Of a stretch of 64,000 nt of DNA, positions 41,736 to 58,890 are shown piece after piece. The notes under the pieces were generated by a model. That model searched no databases and was not told the DNA's origin. It saw only the letters and a list, made by a program, of their open reading frames with translations. A program made the translations under genes and the position numbers. This DNA comes from Anas platyrhynchos (taxonomy: Eukaryota; Chordata; Aves; Anseriformes; Anatidae), in NCBI RefSeq assembly GCF_047663525.1, contig NC_092612.1:529501-593500 (forward strand), given 5' to 3'. Each line of letters begins with the position of its first letter. Position 1 is the first letter of the stretch.

Positions 41736-44700
41736 ATGGCAGCCTTCAAGCGCAGCCGGGCGCAGGCCTGGCCGGAGGAGCGGGGCGACCGCGAGCACGG
41801 GCTGTACAGCCTGCACCGCATGTTCGACATCGTGGGCACGCACCTGACGCACCGCGACGTGCGCGTGCTGTCCTTCCTCTTCGTGGACGTCATCGACGAC
41901 TACGAGCGGGGGATGATCCGCAGCGGCCGGGACTTCTTGCTGGCGCTGGAGCGGCAGGGCCGCTGCGACGAGACCAACTTCCGACAGGTGCTGCAGCTCC
42001 TGCGCATCATCACCCGCCACGACCTGCTGCCCTACGTCACCCTCAAGCGCCGACGGGCCGGTGAGTGCCCCCCGAGCTGCCCCCGGTGTGCCCGACCCCC
42101 CCCTGGGGGCTGCAACCCCAAATTCGCCTCCTGGGAGCAGCATCCCCGCAGCGCTCCCCGTCCTGCTCCCCGTTTCCCCCTGCTCGGTGCCGTTTCTTCT
42201 GGGCCTGGCTCAGGGACCCAAGCAGTGATTCTGTGTCTGACCAAATCTGGGTGGGTTTGGTGCATTTTGGGCCATTGTTAAGCTTCTGAGTGGATGAGCT
42301 GACCTCATTCCCCTGCCAGCTCAGCCCTGGGCCTTTTTTGGGGCCGAAACCTCAATTTGAGGAACCTCGCCCAGGTTGACCGGGGCTGGAGGAGCCGAGG
42401 AGAGCTCGCTGGTGGCAGGGGTGTGTAAGGCAGCCGCTTCAGCAGGATTCTGCCTCCAGAATTTGCATTTTTCTTTGTAAACGAGGATAATTGTGCTTTC
42501 TTGGCACTTCTGGGCTGCTGAGGCTCCCCGGTTTCTGCTCGCGCCGTGGGCAGCCGCGGTGCCAGCGCTTGGGGAAGCGAGGAGAGTGCGAGTAGAGGCA
42601 GGTTTTGGGGCGAGAGGCAGCGGGGGCTCGTGGCTGGGTGCAGGACCCATCGTGCTGGGGCCGAACAACCCCGGCAGGGGGTGAAACCCCGACCGAGGAG
42701 CCTCGAAAATGACCCCTGCTCCGGCTGCGGGGGTTTGGGGAGGTTTCCATCCAAACGGAGCCGTGCTGGGACACCGCTGGGGTCAGGCACCGCGTCCCTG
42801 GGTTCGTGCAGGGCTCGGGGAATGAATGCTTGTGCTACAGCGCTTGTTGTGTGCTTTTTGGGGAGCTTTCTGCTCGTTTTGAGCAAAACCCCAAAGCGCA
42901 GGGGGGGTTTGCTGCTCTCGGCCGCATGCAGCAGAGCCGGAGGTCAGCGCTGGGCGCGCTGCCACGGCTGAGGGAGGCGACGCTCCGAGCACACGGGGCT
43001 CTGTTCTGGTGCTTGTCCAGCCCCGTTTGGATGGGAACGGGTTAATTAAACACAAAAAGAGCAAAATCAGCCCCGGGTTAGTGCGGGGGGAAGGCAGGGA
43101 GCGGTGTGCGGGGAGTCCTGTGGGGCAGGAGGGATCAGAGGGTCACCGAACACCCTCACGGGGACTGGGACCGGCTCCCGAGGAGCACCCAAAAACCAGC
43201 CCGTGTGTCCCCGCGGTGCTGTGGCAGTGGGGACGGGCAGTCCCGAGGGGGCCCCGCTGTCGGGAGCACCCCACTGGGATGGAAATGCCTCAAAAAAAAA
43301 GCCCCTTGAGGCCCGGGGCTTTGGGGACCCATCCGGGGCCGCTCCCCGTGGCCGTGCTGCCGGGGCTCACGGCGCTGCGCCGAGCCGGGCGCTGCGAGTA
43401 GCCATGGTAACGTGCGAGTGGCCTTTCCCACACAGCGCTGTCTGTTGGTTGTTTTTGTTGTTTTTTTGAGTTCTTGGCTCTAAAATGGAGCTTTTCCGAG
43501 GGGACGAGGGGACGGCCGAGCCGTGGCCGTTCCCGGTGCGTGGTGCCGCTGGGGAGCACCGGGGCTGGGGGCTGGGTGCCCTCGGTGACAGAAGGTGCAG
43601 CCTTTAGGAGACTTTGGGCTTTATTTTTAAACAAAATACCTGAAAACGGAGCGCTGCGCCTTCTAAGCATGATCTGTGCGCTGGGGGGGCCCTGCTGTGC
43701 CCCCCCCCCAACACGAGGCCTCTCCCCTCCCGCAGTGTGTCCGGACCTGGTGGACAAGTACCTGGAGGAGACATCCATCCGCTACGTGACGCCCCGGGCG
43801 CACAGCGACGCGGAGCACGGCCTCGGCCACCCCCACAAATCAGGTGAGCGCCCACCCGGGGGGGATTTGGGGATTTGGAGGTCACGGCAGCCCCCACTCT
43901 GGTTGTGGGTTCCTCGATTTCCCCGTTAACGGGGAGCGCGCTCTGCCCGGCAGCAGCCACTGCACAAATTACTAACGATTAATTAACCCGTGGCTGCTGC
44001 CTGCCCATCCCAGCAGTGCACAGGGGGGGCTGCATCCCGCCACGCAGGAGCCCCCACCCCATAGGAACCAGGGCTTTGTGCAGGACACGAGCAGCAGCAT
44101 TATCCCAGGGGAAACCACCCCCGCCGTGTGCCCTGCCCTGGGGTTGTGTTAAAGCTTTGGGTGTGTGAGGAGAGTCTTGGGGGGCCTGGGAGGTGCTGGT
44201 GGAGAGGGTGGGGGTCCCAGGCACAGCCCTGAGCTGCCCCCTCCCCGTGCAGTGCCTCCCCACCACCCCGTGGTCTGCTGCTCCTCGGCGGGGCCGCAGA
44301 TCTGCACCAAGCGGCCCGGCCGCGGCAGGGCCCCCCTCAGCAGCCAGCGCAAGCGGAGGAAGTCGGCGACGCCGGACCCGAAGGAGAAGCAGACCTGTGG
44401 TAAGGGGTGGGGGGCGGGGGGGCTGCCGGCCCCACGCCGGGGCTGGGGGGCGCACGGGGCCGGCGCGCTGAGTGTCCCCGCTGCCCGCAGACATCCGCCT
44501 GCGAGTCCGAGCCGAGTACTGCCAGCACGAGACGGCGCTTCAGGGCAACGTCTTCTCCAACAAGCAGGACCCCCTGGAGCGCCAGTTCGAGCGCTTCAAC
44601 CAGGCCAACACCATCCTCAAGTCCCGGGACCTGGGCTCCATCATCTGTGACATAAAGTTCTCAGAGCTCACCTACCTCGACGCGTTCTGGCGCGACTACA

Positions 44701-44867
44701 TCAACGGCTCGCTGCTGGAGGCCCTCAAGGGCGTCTTCATCACGGACTCGCTCAAGCAAGCCGTGGGCCACGAAGCCATCAAACTGCTGGTCAATGTGGA
44801 CGAGGAGGACTACGAGGTCGGGCGCCAGAAACTCCTGAGGAACTTGATGCTGCAGACGGCCCCCTGA
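41736..44867 (+). CDS. DEDD: DEDD, death effector domain-containing protein (4 coding exons, 318 aa)
   Basis: Death-effector-domain protein that moves to the nucleus and nucleolus in apoptosis, inhibits Pol I transcription and restrains Cdk1/cyclin B. Exons 41736-42060, 43736-43843, 44253-44399 and 44491-44867 sum to exactly 318 codons, the human length. The N-terminus reads MAAFKRSRAQAWPEERGDRE. The death effector domain spans about residues 25-103 (LYSLHRMFDIVGTHLTHRDV, then LLRIITRHDLLPYVTLKRRR). A basic nuclear signal (SSQRKRRKS) and a strongly conserved C-terminal half follow (RVRAEYCQHETALQGNVFSN, LERQFERFNQANTILKSRDL, TYLDAFWRDYINGSLLEALK). The order DEDD-NIT1-PFDN2 is that of human 1q23.3. 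Confidence 0.96.
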
Positions 44868-45922
44868 CGCCCGGCGGCTGGTGGGATCCGAGCTTTTCTT
44901 CTCTTATTTTTTGTTTTTCTAAAAGAAAAGGAAAAAAAAAGAGCATTTACTCCCCTTGCTGGACTCCCGCCCGCGTGGGTGCGGCCGCGGGGCCCGGCGC
45001 GCTGCGAGGAGCCGGGCCGGAGCCGGGGGGAGCGGCCGGAGGCTTACGTGTTCTCACCCCTTTCCTGTCCTGTCACCTTCTCTCTTGCTTTGTTTCCTTT
45101 TTCTCTTTTATTTTGTATCCATTAAAAGAAAAAAAAAAAAAAGGCAAAAACCCTGCCTGGGGCGCATCAGTGTCAGGGTGGGGGTGAGCTGCGAGCGCGG
45201 GGGCTCGGAACGGGAGGGCTGGCGCCGGGGGCTTCATCCCCGGGGGCCTGGCAGTGGGCTCTGTGCAGGGCTGGCTGGTGCCAGGCGGGCAGAATCCAGC
45301 CCATTTCTCCCCAAAACGCTGCCCCACCGCCTCCCCCGTGGGTTTCTCAGGAGTCGAGCCCCCCCTCGCCCAGGCTGCCCCAGGACCATGTGTGCCTTCG
45401 CGCCCCCTCCTGCTGGGGCCAGGGGGAGGACCAGCGCTGAGGGATGCCCCGGCCCCCTGACCGTCCCCTCCGCCTCTCCTGTGAGCAACTGGGACAAACT
45501 GGGCCAAACTGGGCCGCGGGGGGGCCGGCCCTGTCTGTTGCTGGCAGCAGGCAGCGCGCTCTGCCCGCACGTGTTGGCGCGCGGCCGGCAGCGTGCCGGC
45601 CTTTGGCCGCGTCCAGGCACCGCCGCCTGCTGCCGGGGGGGGTCCCGGGGGAGATTTTTCCAGCTCCACCCTAATTTTGTGTTTTTTCTCCCCAGCCCTG
45701 CTCGGCTGTAGGCTGTTCTCCCCCTGCCCCCCAGCAGTGCGGGCTGGGTGTGATCCCAGCCAGGGCGGGGGGCTCGTGGTTCCCCCCCTGTCACCATTGT
45801 GGCCCCCCCCCCCACTGCTTACGGACGATTCTGGCACACCTTGGTGTAATTTCTGTGATTTCTGTATTTTTTAAACCTCACTCTAACAGTCCGATGCCCT
45901 GTGTAGCTTTCGGTTCTCTTGA

Positions 45923-45928
45923 AATAAA
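45923..45928 (+). terminator. DEDD: DEDD poly(A) signal
   Basis: AATAAA about 1,055 bases beyond the DEDD stop. An earlier, weaker ATTAAA followed by an A-run lies near 45120 and could give a shorter transcript. The NIT1 stop lies about 250 bases further on the opposite strand, so the two genes converge. Confidence 0.65.
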
Positions 45929-46181
45929 CATCTACTGCAGCGCCTGCCTCCTTCCTTCCCCCACTGCGCCCCCCCGTGCTGGGGGGGGCTCCAAAAAGCG
46001 GGGAGCACCCCCTGGCTGCAGCATGGGGGGGAGTCCTGTAACACGGGGTGAGCCCTGAGTGCGTGTTCCTGCCCCAGCTGCTGCCTTTTGGGGCAAAAAC
46101 CACCCGAAATGGAGCGGATCCAGCCTGGCTCTGTTTTCGGGGTGGTGCCGGGGGGGGGAGTTGTGGTGCCGAGGGGGGGTC

Positions 46182-47406
46182 TTAGGGTGCTGCGGGCAGC
46201 CCCACGGTGCCATAGAGGTCCGGCCGCCGGTGCTCCTGCACCGGGATCTCTCTGCGGACGCGCTGCAGGAACTCGAGGTCGATCTCGGCGTAGCACAGCC
46301 CCGGCCCCTCGCCGCGCTGCGCCACCACCGTGCCCCAGGGGTCCACCACCAGCGAGTGGCCGTAGGAGGCGCGACCCTCGTGGTTCCTGCCCGTCTGCGC
46401 CGCCGCCACCACGTAGCACTGGCTCTCGATGGCCCGCGCCCGCAGCAGCACCTGGGGGGGAGGCAGGACGAGGTGCCACGGCTGTGCCACCCGCCCCCGA
46501 GGCTGAAATTCCCCCCCCGAGGGGCTTTTTAACCTCCCCCCCCCGGGGCAGAGCTCACCTCCCAGTGCGCAGAGCCCGTGGTGACGGTGAAGGCCGAGGG
46601 GTAGGTGAGGATCTCGGCCCCGGCTCGGCGCAGCGCCAGCGAGATCTCGGGGAAGCGCAGGTCGTAGCAGATGGAGAGCCCGAGCTGGGGGGCGGGAGCG
46701 GGACCGGGACACGATTTAGGGACAGCAGCAGGAGGGTGGGGGGGGGGAGCCCCCGGGGGTGTCCCCGTCCCCCCCGTACCTTCCCGGCCGGCGTGCTGAC
46801 CGGGGGCACGATCTCGGTGCCGCGGTTGGTGAAGCCGCTCTCCTTCATGCTGACGCGCCCCTCCAGCTCCACGTCACACAGGTGGGTCTTCCTGTAGGCG
46901 GCCGCCACGCGGCCTGGGGGCGACGAGGCACAAAATTGGAGGGGGGGGGGGGACACACACACAGTCGGCAGGGCCGTGCCGGGGGCTGTCTCTCACCCGT
47001 GGGGTCCAGCAGCACGTGGCAGTTGTAGATGCGCTGCGTGGCCGCCCAGTCCCGCCCGCGCTCGTGGAAGCCACCGAGGGACAGCCACACGCCGCAATCC
47101 CTGCGGGGACACCCCCGGCGTCACCCCCGCGGCCACCGGGGCATCACCGGGGGGGGGTCCTGGGGGTGGTCCCTACCTGGCCAGCCGCGCGTAGCGCCCC
47201 ATCAGGTCCCCGTCCAGGCCCTCGGCCAGGCTGAGCGTCTGCGCCGGGTCGCGGCCGATGTAGTCGAAGCCCTCGGGGAGGAAGACGAGGCAGGCGCCGC
47301 GCCGAGCCGCCTCCCGCACCAGCGCCGAGCAGGCGGCGAAGTTGGGCTCCTTGTCGGGCGTGGAGGTGACCTGGCCCACGGCCACCAGCGGCTTCGGCCC
47401 CGCCAT
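46182..47406 (-). CDS. NIT1: NIT1, deaminated glutathione amidase (5 coding exons, 287 aa)
   Basis: Nitrilase-superfamily amidase that hydrolyses deaminated glutathione (metabolite repair), in cytosol and mitochondria. Exons 47406-47177, 47100-46997, 46913-46780, 46684-46559 and 46451-46182 are in frame. The catalytic triad is visible: Glu45 ([13 protein letters not shown]), Lys120 ([11 protein letters not shown]) and Cys162 ([12 protein letters not shown]). Other family blocks are [68 protein letters not shown] and the C-terminal [11 protein letters not shown]. There is no long N-terminal extension, so this start resembles the shorter cytosolic form. It is divergent from PFDN2 and convergent with DEDD, as in mammals. 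No clear AATAAA was found after its stop. Confidence 0.95.
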
Positions 47407-47599
47407 GGTGCCACGGCTGCGGCACGGCCGGGTCAGCCCCCGCCACCGCCACCGGGACCCCTCGGTCACCCCCGTCCCCCCCCCCCAGTAACCGGGGTAC
47501 CTGGGCAGGGGGCTGGGGTGCTGCGGGGGTCTGCAGAGGCTGCGGGGCCGGGGGAGCCGGGGCACCGCTCTCAGCCTGGGGGGCACCCAGGGGTGTGTG

Positions 47600-48130
47600 T
47601 GGGGGGTGTTGGGACCCCACTTGGGGCTGGGGGGGTGGCACCGGCCCCCCCGTGTGCGGGCCTGGCTCCAGCTCCCCCCCCCCCAAACTGCCCCCACGAG
47701 GCCCCCCCCAGAGGTTCCCAATGGCCCCAAATTGCCCAAAATCCTCTCAGGCAGCCCCAGTTGGCCTCCAGCTCCCCCCAGCTGCCCCCAGGACCCCCCA
47801 GTTTCCCCCAAGCCCCCCCCCCCATTATCCCCAAGTTACCCCAGCTGCCCCCAATTGCCCCCACAAGTCCCCAGTTACCCCCAGGACAGCCCAGCTGCCC
47901 CCAGGACCCCCCCAATTGCCCCCAGGATCCCCCCTACTGCCCCCACGACCCCTGATTTGCCTCAAGGACCCCCCAGATGCCCCCACGACCCCCCCAATTA
48001 CCCCCAAGACCCCCCAGCTGCCCCCAATTACCCCCCGGAACCCCCCCAGTTGCCCCCAGGTCCCCCCAGTTACCCCCAGGATCCCCCCAATTGCCCCCAG
48101 GACCCCCCCCGGCCCCCTCCATTTGCCCCG
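47600..48130. repeat. CCCCCAGGACCCCCCAATTG-type tract upstream of NIT1 and PFDN2
   Basis: C-rich degenerate units (CCCCAGCTGCCCCCAGGA, CCCCAATTGCCCCCAGGA) cover about 450 bp between the two divergent genes. No coding sequence is recognised. Confidence 0.65.
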
Positions 48131-48371
48131 TCCCCCCGTCCCGTACATTCCCCGCCGGCGGCCAAAGTCCCCCCCGCGCTGCCCTCACCCAAGATGGCGC
48201 CGGGGCCGCCTCAGCTCCGCGGCGCCGCTGCCCTCAGCCAAGATGGCGCCGGGACGAGCCTCAACCCCCTCCCCTCCCCCTCCCCTCCCAACCCTCCCAG
48301 GGCCCCGCCCCTTCCGCCGCCGGCCGGAAGCGGGGCTGGGGGAGGGGGGCAGCGTGAGGGGGGGGGCGACG
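48131..48371 (+). promoter_or_regulatory. PFDN2: PFDN2 promoter region with YY1-type motifs
   Basis: CpG-rich DNA with CAAGATGGCGCCGGG at about 48190 and again near 48239, and CGATGGCGGCGG at the PFDN2 start codon itself. YY1-like motifs around the start codon are common in housekeeping promoters. NIT1 lies head-to-head about 1 kb away. Confidence 0.55.
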
Positions 48372-49710
48372 ATGGCGGCGGACGGGGCGCGGGGGCGGCC
48401 CGGGGCGGCGGCGGCGCCCGGCGGGAAGGGGCTGACGGCGGAACAGGTCCGGGGGGGGGGGCCACGGGGCACCGGGGGGCGTGGGAGGGGCACGGGGGGG
48501 GGCACCGGGGGGGTCCCGGGGGGTCCCGGCCCCTCCCTGAGCGCCCCCCGCCCCCCCCCCGCAGGTCGTGGCCCGGTTCAACCGCCTGAGGCAGGAGCAG
48601 CGCGGGCTGGCCTCGAAGGCCGCGGAGCTGGAGATGGAGCTCAACGAGCACGGGTGGGCACCGGGGGGGTCCGGGGGGGGCGTCGGGGGGGATAAGGGGG
48701 GGGTCCTGGGGGTCTGAGGGGAAATGGGGGGCACCGGGGGGGTGAGGGGGACACGGAGGGGTCCGGGGAGGGGCACTGGGGGGGGCACGGGGGGAGCCTG
48801 GAGGGCACCGGGGGGGTTCTGAGGGGTCCTGGGGGTGTGAGGGGGGCACGGAGGGGTCGGGGGTGGGCACCGAGGGGCGCAGAGGGGCACCGGGAGGGTC
48901 CGGGGGGGGTCCTGGGAGGGTTCTGGGGGGGTGAAGGAGACATGGGGGGACACCGGGGGGATTGGGGGGCACCGGGGGAGTCCTGGGGGTGTGAGAGGGA
49001 CACGGAGAGGCACCGGGGGGGGCACTGGGGGGCGTGAGGGGGACACGGGGGGGCTCAAGGTGGGATACCGGGGGGAATGGGAGTGTGTGGGGGTCCCGGG
49101 GGGGGACACGGGGGGAGCCGGGGGTGGGAGGGGGACACCGGGGCCCCAGGGGGGGCAGGGATGTAAAGGGGACGTGGGGTGGGGAGAGTATGGGGGAGAC
49201 CTGGGGAATGAGAAGGTGACAAGGGGGGGGGGGTGAAGGGGACACGGGGGTATGGGGAGGGGTTTGGGGGTCCCGTCCCCTGCCCCCCCCCCCCAGCAGC
49301 CCGGCGCTGTGCCCAGCCTGGTGATCGAGACCCTGCGCGAGGTGGACGTCACCCGGCGCTGCTACCGCATGGTGGGCGGCGTGCTGGTGGAGAGGACGGT
49401 GAAGGAGGTGCTGCCCGCGCTGGAGAGCAACCTCGAGCAGGTGAGGGACCGGGGGGGGGCTCCCCGAGACCCCCAACACCCCCCTCACGCCCTGCCTCGA
49501 CCCCTGACCCCCCCCTCCTTTTGTCTCTTCCCCCAGATCAGCAAAATCCTGGAGTCGCTGAGCCAGCAGCTGCAGGCCAAGGGCCGGGAGCTGACGGAGT
49601 TCCGCGAGAAGCACAACATCCGCCTGCTGGGCGAGGACGACCCCCGGCCCCCCCCCAAGGAGGGCGCCGAGGGGGCCAAGGGGGGCTCTGCCGGCGTCCT
49701 GGTCTCCTAG
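48372..49710 (+). CDS. PFDN2: PFDN2, prefoldin subunit 2 (4 exons, 153 aa)
   Basis: Beta-type subunit of the hexameric prefoldin co-chaperone, which hands unfolded actin and tubulin to the TRiC/CCT chaperonin. Exons 48372-48446, 48565-48653, 49317-49440 and 49537-49710 are in frame. Residues follow the family closely: FNRLRQEQRGLASKAAELEM, LVIETLREVDVTRRCYRMVG, GVLVERTVKEVLPALESN, SQQLQAKGRELTEFREKHNI and the C-terminal SAGVLVS. The helical coiled-coil arms with a beta hairpin between them (MVGGVLVERTV) are plain. Intron 2 (48654-49316) is a G-rich GGGGGGCACCGGGG repeat with no gene. Confidence 0.95.
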
Positions 49711-49792
49711 CACCCCCCCACACCGTGTCCTCCCCCTCCTGTTATTTCCCTTCCTGTTATTATTTCCCCTCACTTGCTCTGTGAATTTTGGT

Positions 49793-49798
49793 AATAAA
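49793..49798 (+). terminator. PFDN2: PFDN2 poly(A) signal
   Basis: AATAAA 83 bases after the PFDN2 stop, followed by a TG-rich stretch. Confidence 0.8.
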
Positions 49799-49809
49799 TG
49801 TGGGGGTTT

Positions 49810-54945
<5,136 letters not shown>

Positions 54946-54987
54946 GGGAGGGGCGCGGGCCCCCCCCGGGCCCCCCCCCCGCCCCCC

Positions 54988-54993
54988 AATAAA
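54988..54993 (+). terminator. V-ATPase A-like poly(A) signal
   Basis: AATAAA 43 bases after the stop codon, followed by a TGTCCAGG stretch. The 3' UTR is about 60-75 bases. Confidence 0.8.
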
Positions 54994-56048
54994 AGCCCCC
55001 GCGGCGTCGCCTCGTGTCCAGGTTCTGGTTTCCCCCCCCCCCGGAGGATGGCAGCGTCCGCCCCCCCCCCCGTGGTGCTGGCACCGGACCCTCTCCGTGG
55101 GCTATGGGGGGGGTGCAGGGGGGGGTGCAGGGGGAGTGCAGGGGGGGGGCGCACGGCTCCTTTTCCTGTTTTGGTGTAAAAATGGGGCTGGGGAGCTGGG
55201 GGGGGGTGCATCACTGTTGGGGTGCAGGGTGCTTTTTTTGGGGGGGAAATTTGGGATTTTGGCATTCAGCCACCAGCGAGAAGCCCCCCACTGAGCCCGG
55301 ACCGGTTCGGTGCATGGGGGGGGGGGCAAGGACGAGCCAGCCACCAGTGTCCCCAGTGGGGACAGCGGCGGGACATGGGGTGACAGTGCCCCCCCCCGCA
55401 CCCCCTGGCAGTGGGGTGGTGGTGAGAGTGGGGGGGGGGCAGCGCTGTCCCCCCCCCAGGCTGGGGAACGCCCCCCCGGGGGCTACTGGGGACAAGGGAG
55501 GGGACAGCACGGGGCTGGGGGGGCCCCAAGCGGGGCCTGGGGGGGGCCGGGGGGGGGCCTGGCCCTACGTGCAGCCAGGCCGGACGTCGGTGCTGGGGCT
55601 GGATCCAGCGGCGCTGGGTTTGTTTGCAGGCTGCTATGGCAAAAATAACGGGGGGGGGGCAGGGGGGGGGAACGCCCGCCACGTAGCCGGGCTGCAGGCG
55701 GCCCCTGGGGCTGGGGGGGGGCAAACACAGCGTGCCCCCCGGTCAGGATTTGTCCCCCTGGGGGCAGGATTTGACCCCAGGACGCGCCCCCCCCCCCCAC
55801 TAGGATCGCCCCCCCCCCCTTCCCAAGCGCTGTGTGTCCCCGGGGGGGGCACATCATTAATTTCTGTCCCTGCCTGCTCCCTCCCCCGCACGTATTTCCC
55901 CCACCCCCGGTGCTCCCCGGGTCCCCTCGGTCCCATTTCCCCCCCCCGGGTCCCGCCCAGAGGCCGCCCCCCCCCGGCCCCGTCCCGTCCCGTCCCGTCC
56001 CGTCCCCCCCCCCCCCGGGCCGCCCCCGCCGTCCGGAGCCGCCCGCAG

Positions 56049-57636
56049 ATGTGGGTCCTGCTGCTGCCCCTCGGGCTGGGCCCGGCCCTGCTGCCCCCCG
56101 GTGGGTCCCGGGGCCGGGGGGGGCACGGGGGGGGGGGGGGCGGGCAGGACCCGGGGGGCGTGGGGGACCCGGGGACACCTGGGGGGGGTGGCACCCACGG
56201 GGGTGGCTGCAGGGGACACGCGGTGGGGCGGGGGGGGGGGCGGGTTAACCTATGGGGGGGGTCCCAGCTGTGTCCCCCCTCCCTGTCCCTTCTCGCCCCC
56301 CCCATCCCTCGTCCCTGTCCCCTCCGTGCGCTGTGACAGTGACAGCCTCGTGTCCCCCCCCCGCGGACAGTGACAACCCCGTGTCCCCCCCCCGGCAGTG
56401 CCAGCCCCCTGTCCCCCCGCACTGCCCCCCCCCCCATAACCACACCATGTCCCGGTGCCACCCCCCCGTGTCCCACCGCGTTGTCCCCCCCCCTCACCCC
56501 CACCCCCACGGGTGCCAGCACTGCTGTGCCCCCCCCCAGGGGGTGGCCATGCAGGTGACAGCCCCCCCCCCCCCCTTTGTCCCCAGGTGACCCCACCGAG
56601 GCGGTGGGGGGGTGCAGCGGGTGCCGCAGCCCCCACCGGGGCCATGCCCAGGTCAACGGCACCTTGGGGGGGGCCGTCACCCTGGGGTGCCCGGGGGGGG
56701 GCGAGCACCTGGGCCAGCTGCAGGCCGTGCACTGGCACTTCGGGGGGAGCCTGGTCTGCAGCCGGGGCTCCGGGGGCCCCCCCAACTGCCCCCCCCCGTA
56801 CCGAGAGCGGGCCGAGCTGGGGGGGCCCGGCGGGGAGCTGCTGCTGCTGGGGGGGCTGCGGGCAGGGGATGGGGGCACCTATAGGTGCCTGCTGCTGGGC
56901 AGCGACGACTGCGCCTGCGGGGAGGTGACGCTGGAGCTCGGGGGTGCGAGCACTGGGGGGGGGCAGGGGGGGGGGCACGGGGGGGCAGCCCCCAGCACTG
57001 CGTGGGGACGGAGGGGATGGAGTGGGGGGGTGGGAGGTGGGAGCCCCCCGCTGGGGGGTTGGGGCTGGGGGGTTGGGGGGGGGCGGTGGGGATGGGAATG
57101 GGGGAGCCCCCCCGGTATTGGGTTTGGGGAGTTGGGGGGGGGGGTGGGGAGGGGAATGTGGGAGCCCCCCACTGTGGTATTGGGGTTGGGGGGGCTTGGG
57201 GGACTTGGGGGGACTTGGGGGGGGCTATGGGGATGGGAACTTGGGAGCCCACCACCCTGGTATTGGGGTTGGGGGGGGCTGGGGGGGGGCTGTGGGATGG
57301 GAATTGGGGAGCCCCCCATCCTGGTATTGGGTCTGGGGGGTTGGGGGGATTTGGGGGGGGGGTGTGGGATGGGAATATGGGAGCCCCCCCACCCCGTTTT
57401 TTTTTTTTTTTTTTTGGGGGGGGGGGGAGCCCCTCCCCGTGGCGTTGCGTCAGTGGGAGCCCCTCAGCCCTGTGGGGCCCAGGGGCAGCCCCCGAGTGCC
57501 CCCCCCGTGTCCCCCCCCCGCAGGTGTCCCCTGCAGCCAGCCCTGCTCCGGCGCCCCCCCTCGTGGTGCCTTCATCCTCCTCCTCCTCCTCCTCCTCCTC
57601 CTCCTGCTGCCGCCGGCCCTCACCCTGCGGCTGTGA
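56049..57636 (+). CDS. Small IgV-domain protein with GPI-type tail, unidentified (CD160/BTLA-like?) (3 exons, 173 aa)
   Basis: I cannot name this gene. Exons 56049-56100, 56587-56943 and 57524-57636 have GT/AG borders and sum in frame. It codes for a signal peptide (MWVLLLPLGLGPALL), one V-type Ig domain (Cys52, Trp67, DGGTYRC with Cys118), one N-glycosylation sequon (Asn41) and a tail ending in a poly-Leu stretch with a short Arg-Leu end, typical of GPI-anchored proteins. It has extra cysteines at 27, 30, 75, 85, 126, 128, 140 and 144. The pair VCSRGSGGPPNC recalls CD160 (LCKDRSGDC), a GPI-anchored single-IgV ligand of HVEM, but overall likeness is weak. It lies between the V-ATPase A paralogue and a LIM2-like gene, all on the same strand. 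Confidence 0.72.
57040..57400. repeat. About 60-bp tandem repeat in IgV gene intron 2
   Basis: About five degenerate copies of a unit containing GGGAGCCCCCC, GGTATTGGGGTTGGGG and GATGGGAAT. It ends in a T-run at about 57397-57414 followed by a G-run. Confidence 0.7.
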
Positions 57637-57660
57637 CGGGGGGGGGGGGCAGGAGGGGGC

Positions 57661-57830
57661 GTGCAAAAGTGAGTGTGCAAATGTGGGCGTGCAAATGTGG
57701 GCGTGCAAACGTGAGTGTGCAAATGTGGGTGTATAAATCTTGGTGTGCAAATGTGGGTGTGCAAATGTGAGCGTGTGTGTGCACGTCTGAGTGTGCACGT
57801 GTGAGTGTGCAAACGTGTGCACACAAGGGG
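57661..57830. repeat. 14-bp GTGCAAATGTGGGC minisatellite downstream of IgV gene
   Basis: Eight 14-bp units in a row (57661-57772) vary as GTGCAAATGTGGGC, GTGCAAACGTGAGT and GTATAAATCTTGGT, then degenerate to about 57830. It starts only 25 bases past the IgV-gene stop codon, so it may form that gene's 3' UTR. Confidence 0.85.
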
Positions 57831-58890
57831 GGGGTGCACACGTGGCTGTGTCCCCGTGCCTGCTGTCCCTGGTGTCCCCCCCCCCCCAGGTGGGGCCGTG
57901 CGTGTCCCCTGCCAGGGCACCGTCGTGTGGCACGTCCCCCCCCCCGTGTCACCAGGGCCCCCCCCGCTCCTTGCCCCTCCCCTGGTGTCACCTGCTGCCA
58001 CCCCCTTGGCCACAGCGCTTTTTGGGTCAAAAAGCGGTGGAAATGGGAGCGCTGCTGGGCTGAGCAGAATGGGGGAGATTTGGGGTGCGCTGCTCACCCC
58101 AAACAGTGGCGCTGGCCCCCAGGGTCCCCCATCCCCAAGGTGCTGCCCTGGGAGGGGGGGGGCTCTGGGTGCCACCCCTCTTGTGTCCCCCCCCCCCGCC
58201 CCGCTGTCCCCAGCGTCCCCGCAGGCGGTTGGCAGCCGGGGTCGGGATTTTGCGGTGTCAGCCCCCGGGGGGGGCCGCGGCACCCAGAGCCTTCCCAGCC
58301 TTTGTGTCCCCGGACAATGGCAGCAGCACGTGCACGGGGGGGCCCCAACACCCCCCCCACACCCCCCCCCCGCCACGTCCCCCTCACCCATCGGCTGGGA
58401 CAGACGGACACGGACGGAGGGACAGAGGGACAGAGGGACGGCCATGGGGCACCCCGCTGGTGGGTGCTGAAGGAGGGTGAGTGGCCACCAGCCCCCTGTG
58501 TCCCCCCCCCCGTCACCTGCCCCCCAGAGGTGACACCCCCGGGGTCCCCCCTGGTGTCCCCTGGAGATGCCACCCTGGGTACCCCTGGTGTCCCCAAATG
58601 CCCCCCTCCCCGGGTACCCCCCTGCCCCTGGAGATGTCCCCACAGCTGTCCCCAGTGTCCCCTGCAGGTGCCACCCCTGGGTGCCCCCTCCCTGGAGACG
58701 CCCCCCCCATCCCCTTGCGGTGCCCCCCCCGGGTGCCCCCATCCCCAGCAGTGCCCCGTCCATCTCCGCGTCCCCTCCCCACGGGTTTTGGCACAGGGTC
58801 CCCAGGCCGGTGGTGGTGGCGGCTGGGGGGGGGGACACACAGCACCCCCCCAGCCCCCCCCAGCCCCCTCCCCACTGTACGCAGGGGACG
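57831..58890. other. Intergenic stretch before the LIM2-like gene
   Basis: No coding exon is recognised. The sequence is C/G-homopolymer-rich with CCCTGGTGTCCCC-type repeats at 58540-58790. A splice acceptor (CTGTACGCAG) ends at 58884, seven bases before the LIM2-like start codon, so a non-coding first exon should lie somewhere in this stretch. Confidence 0.45.
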
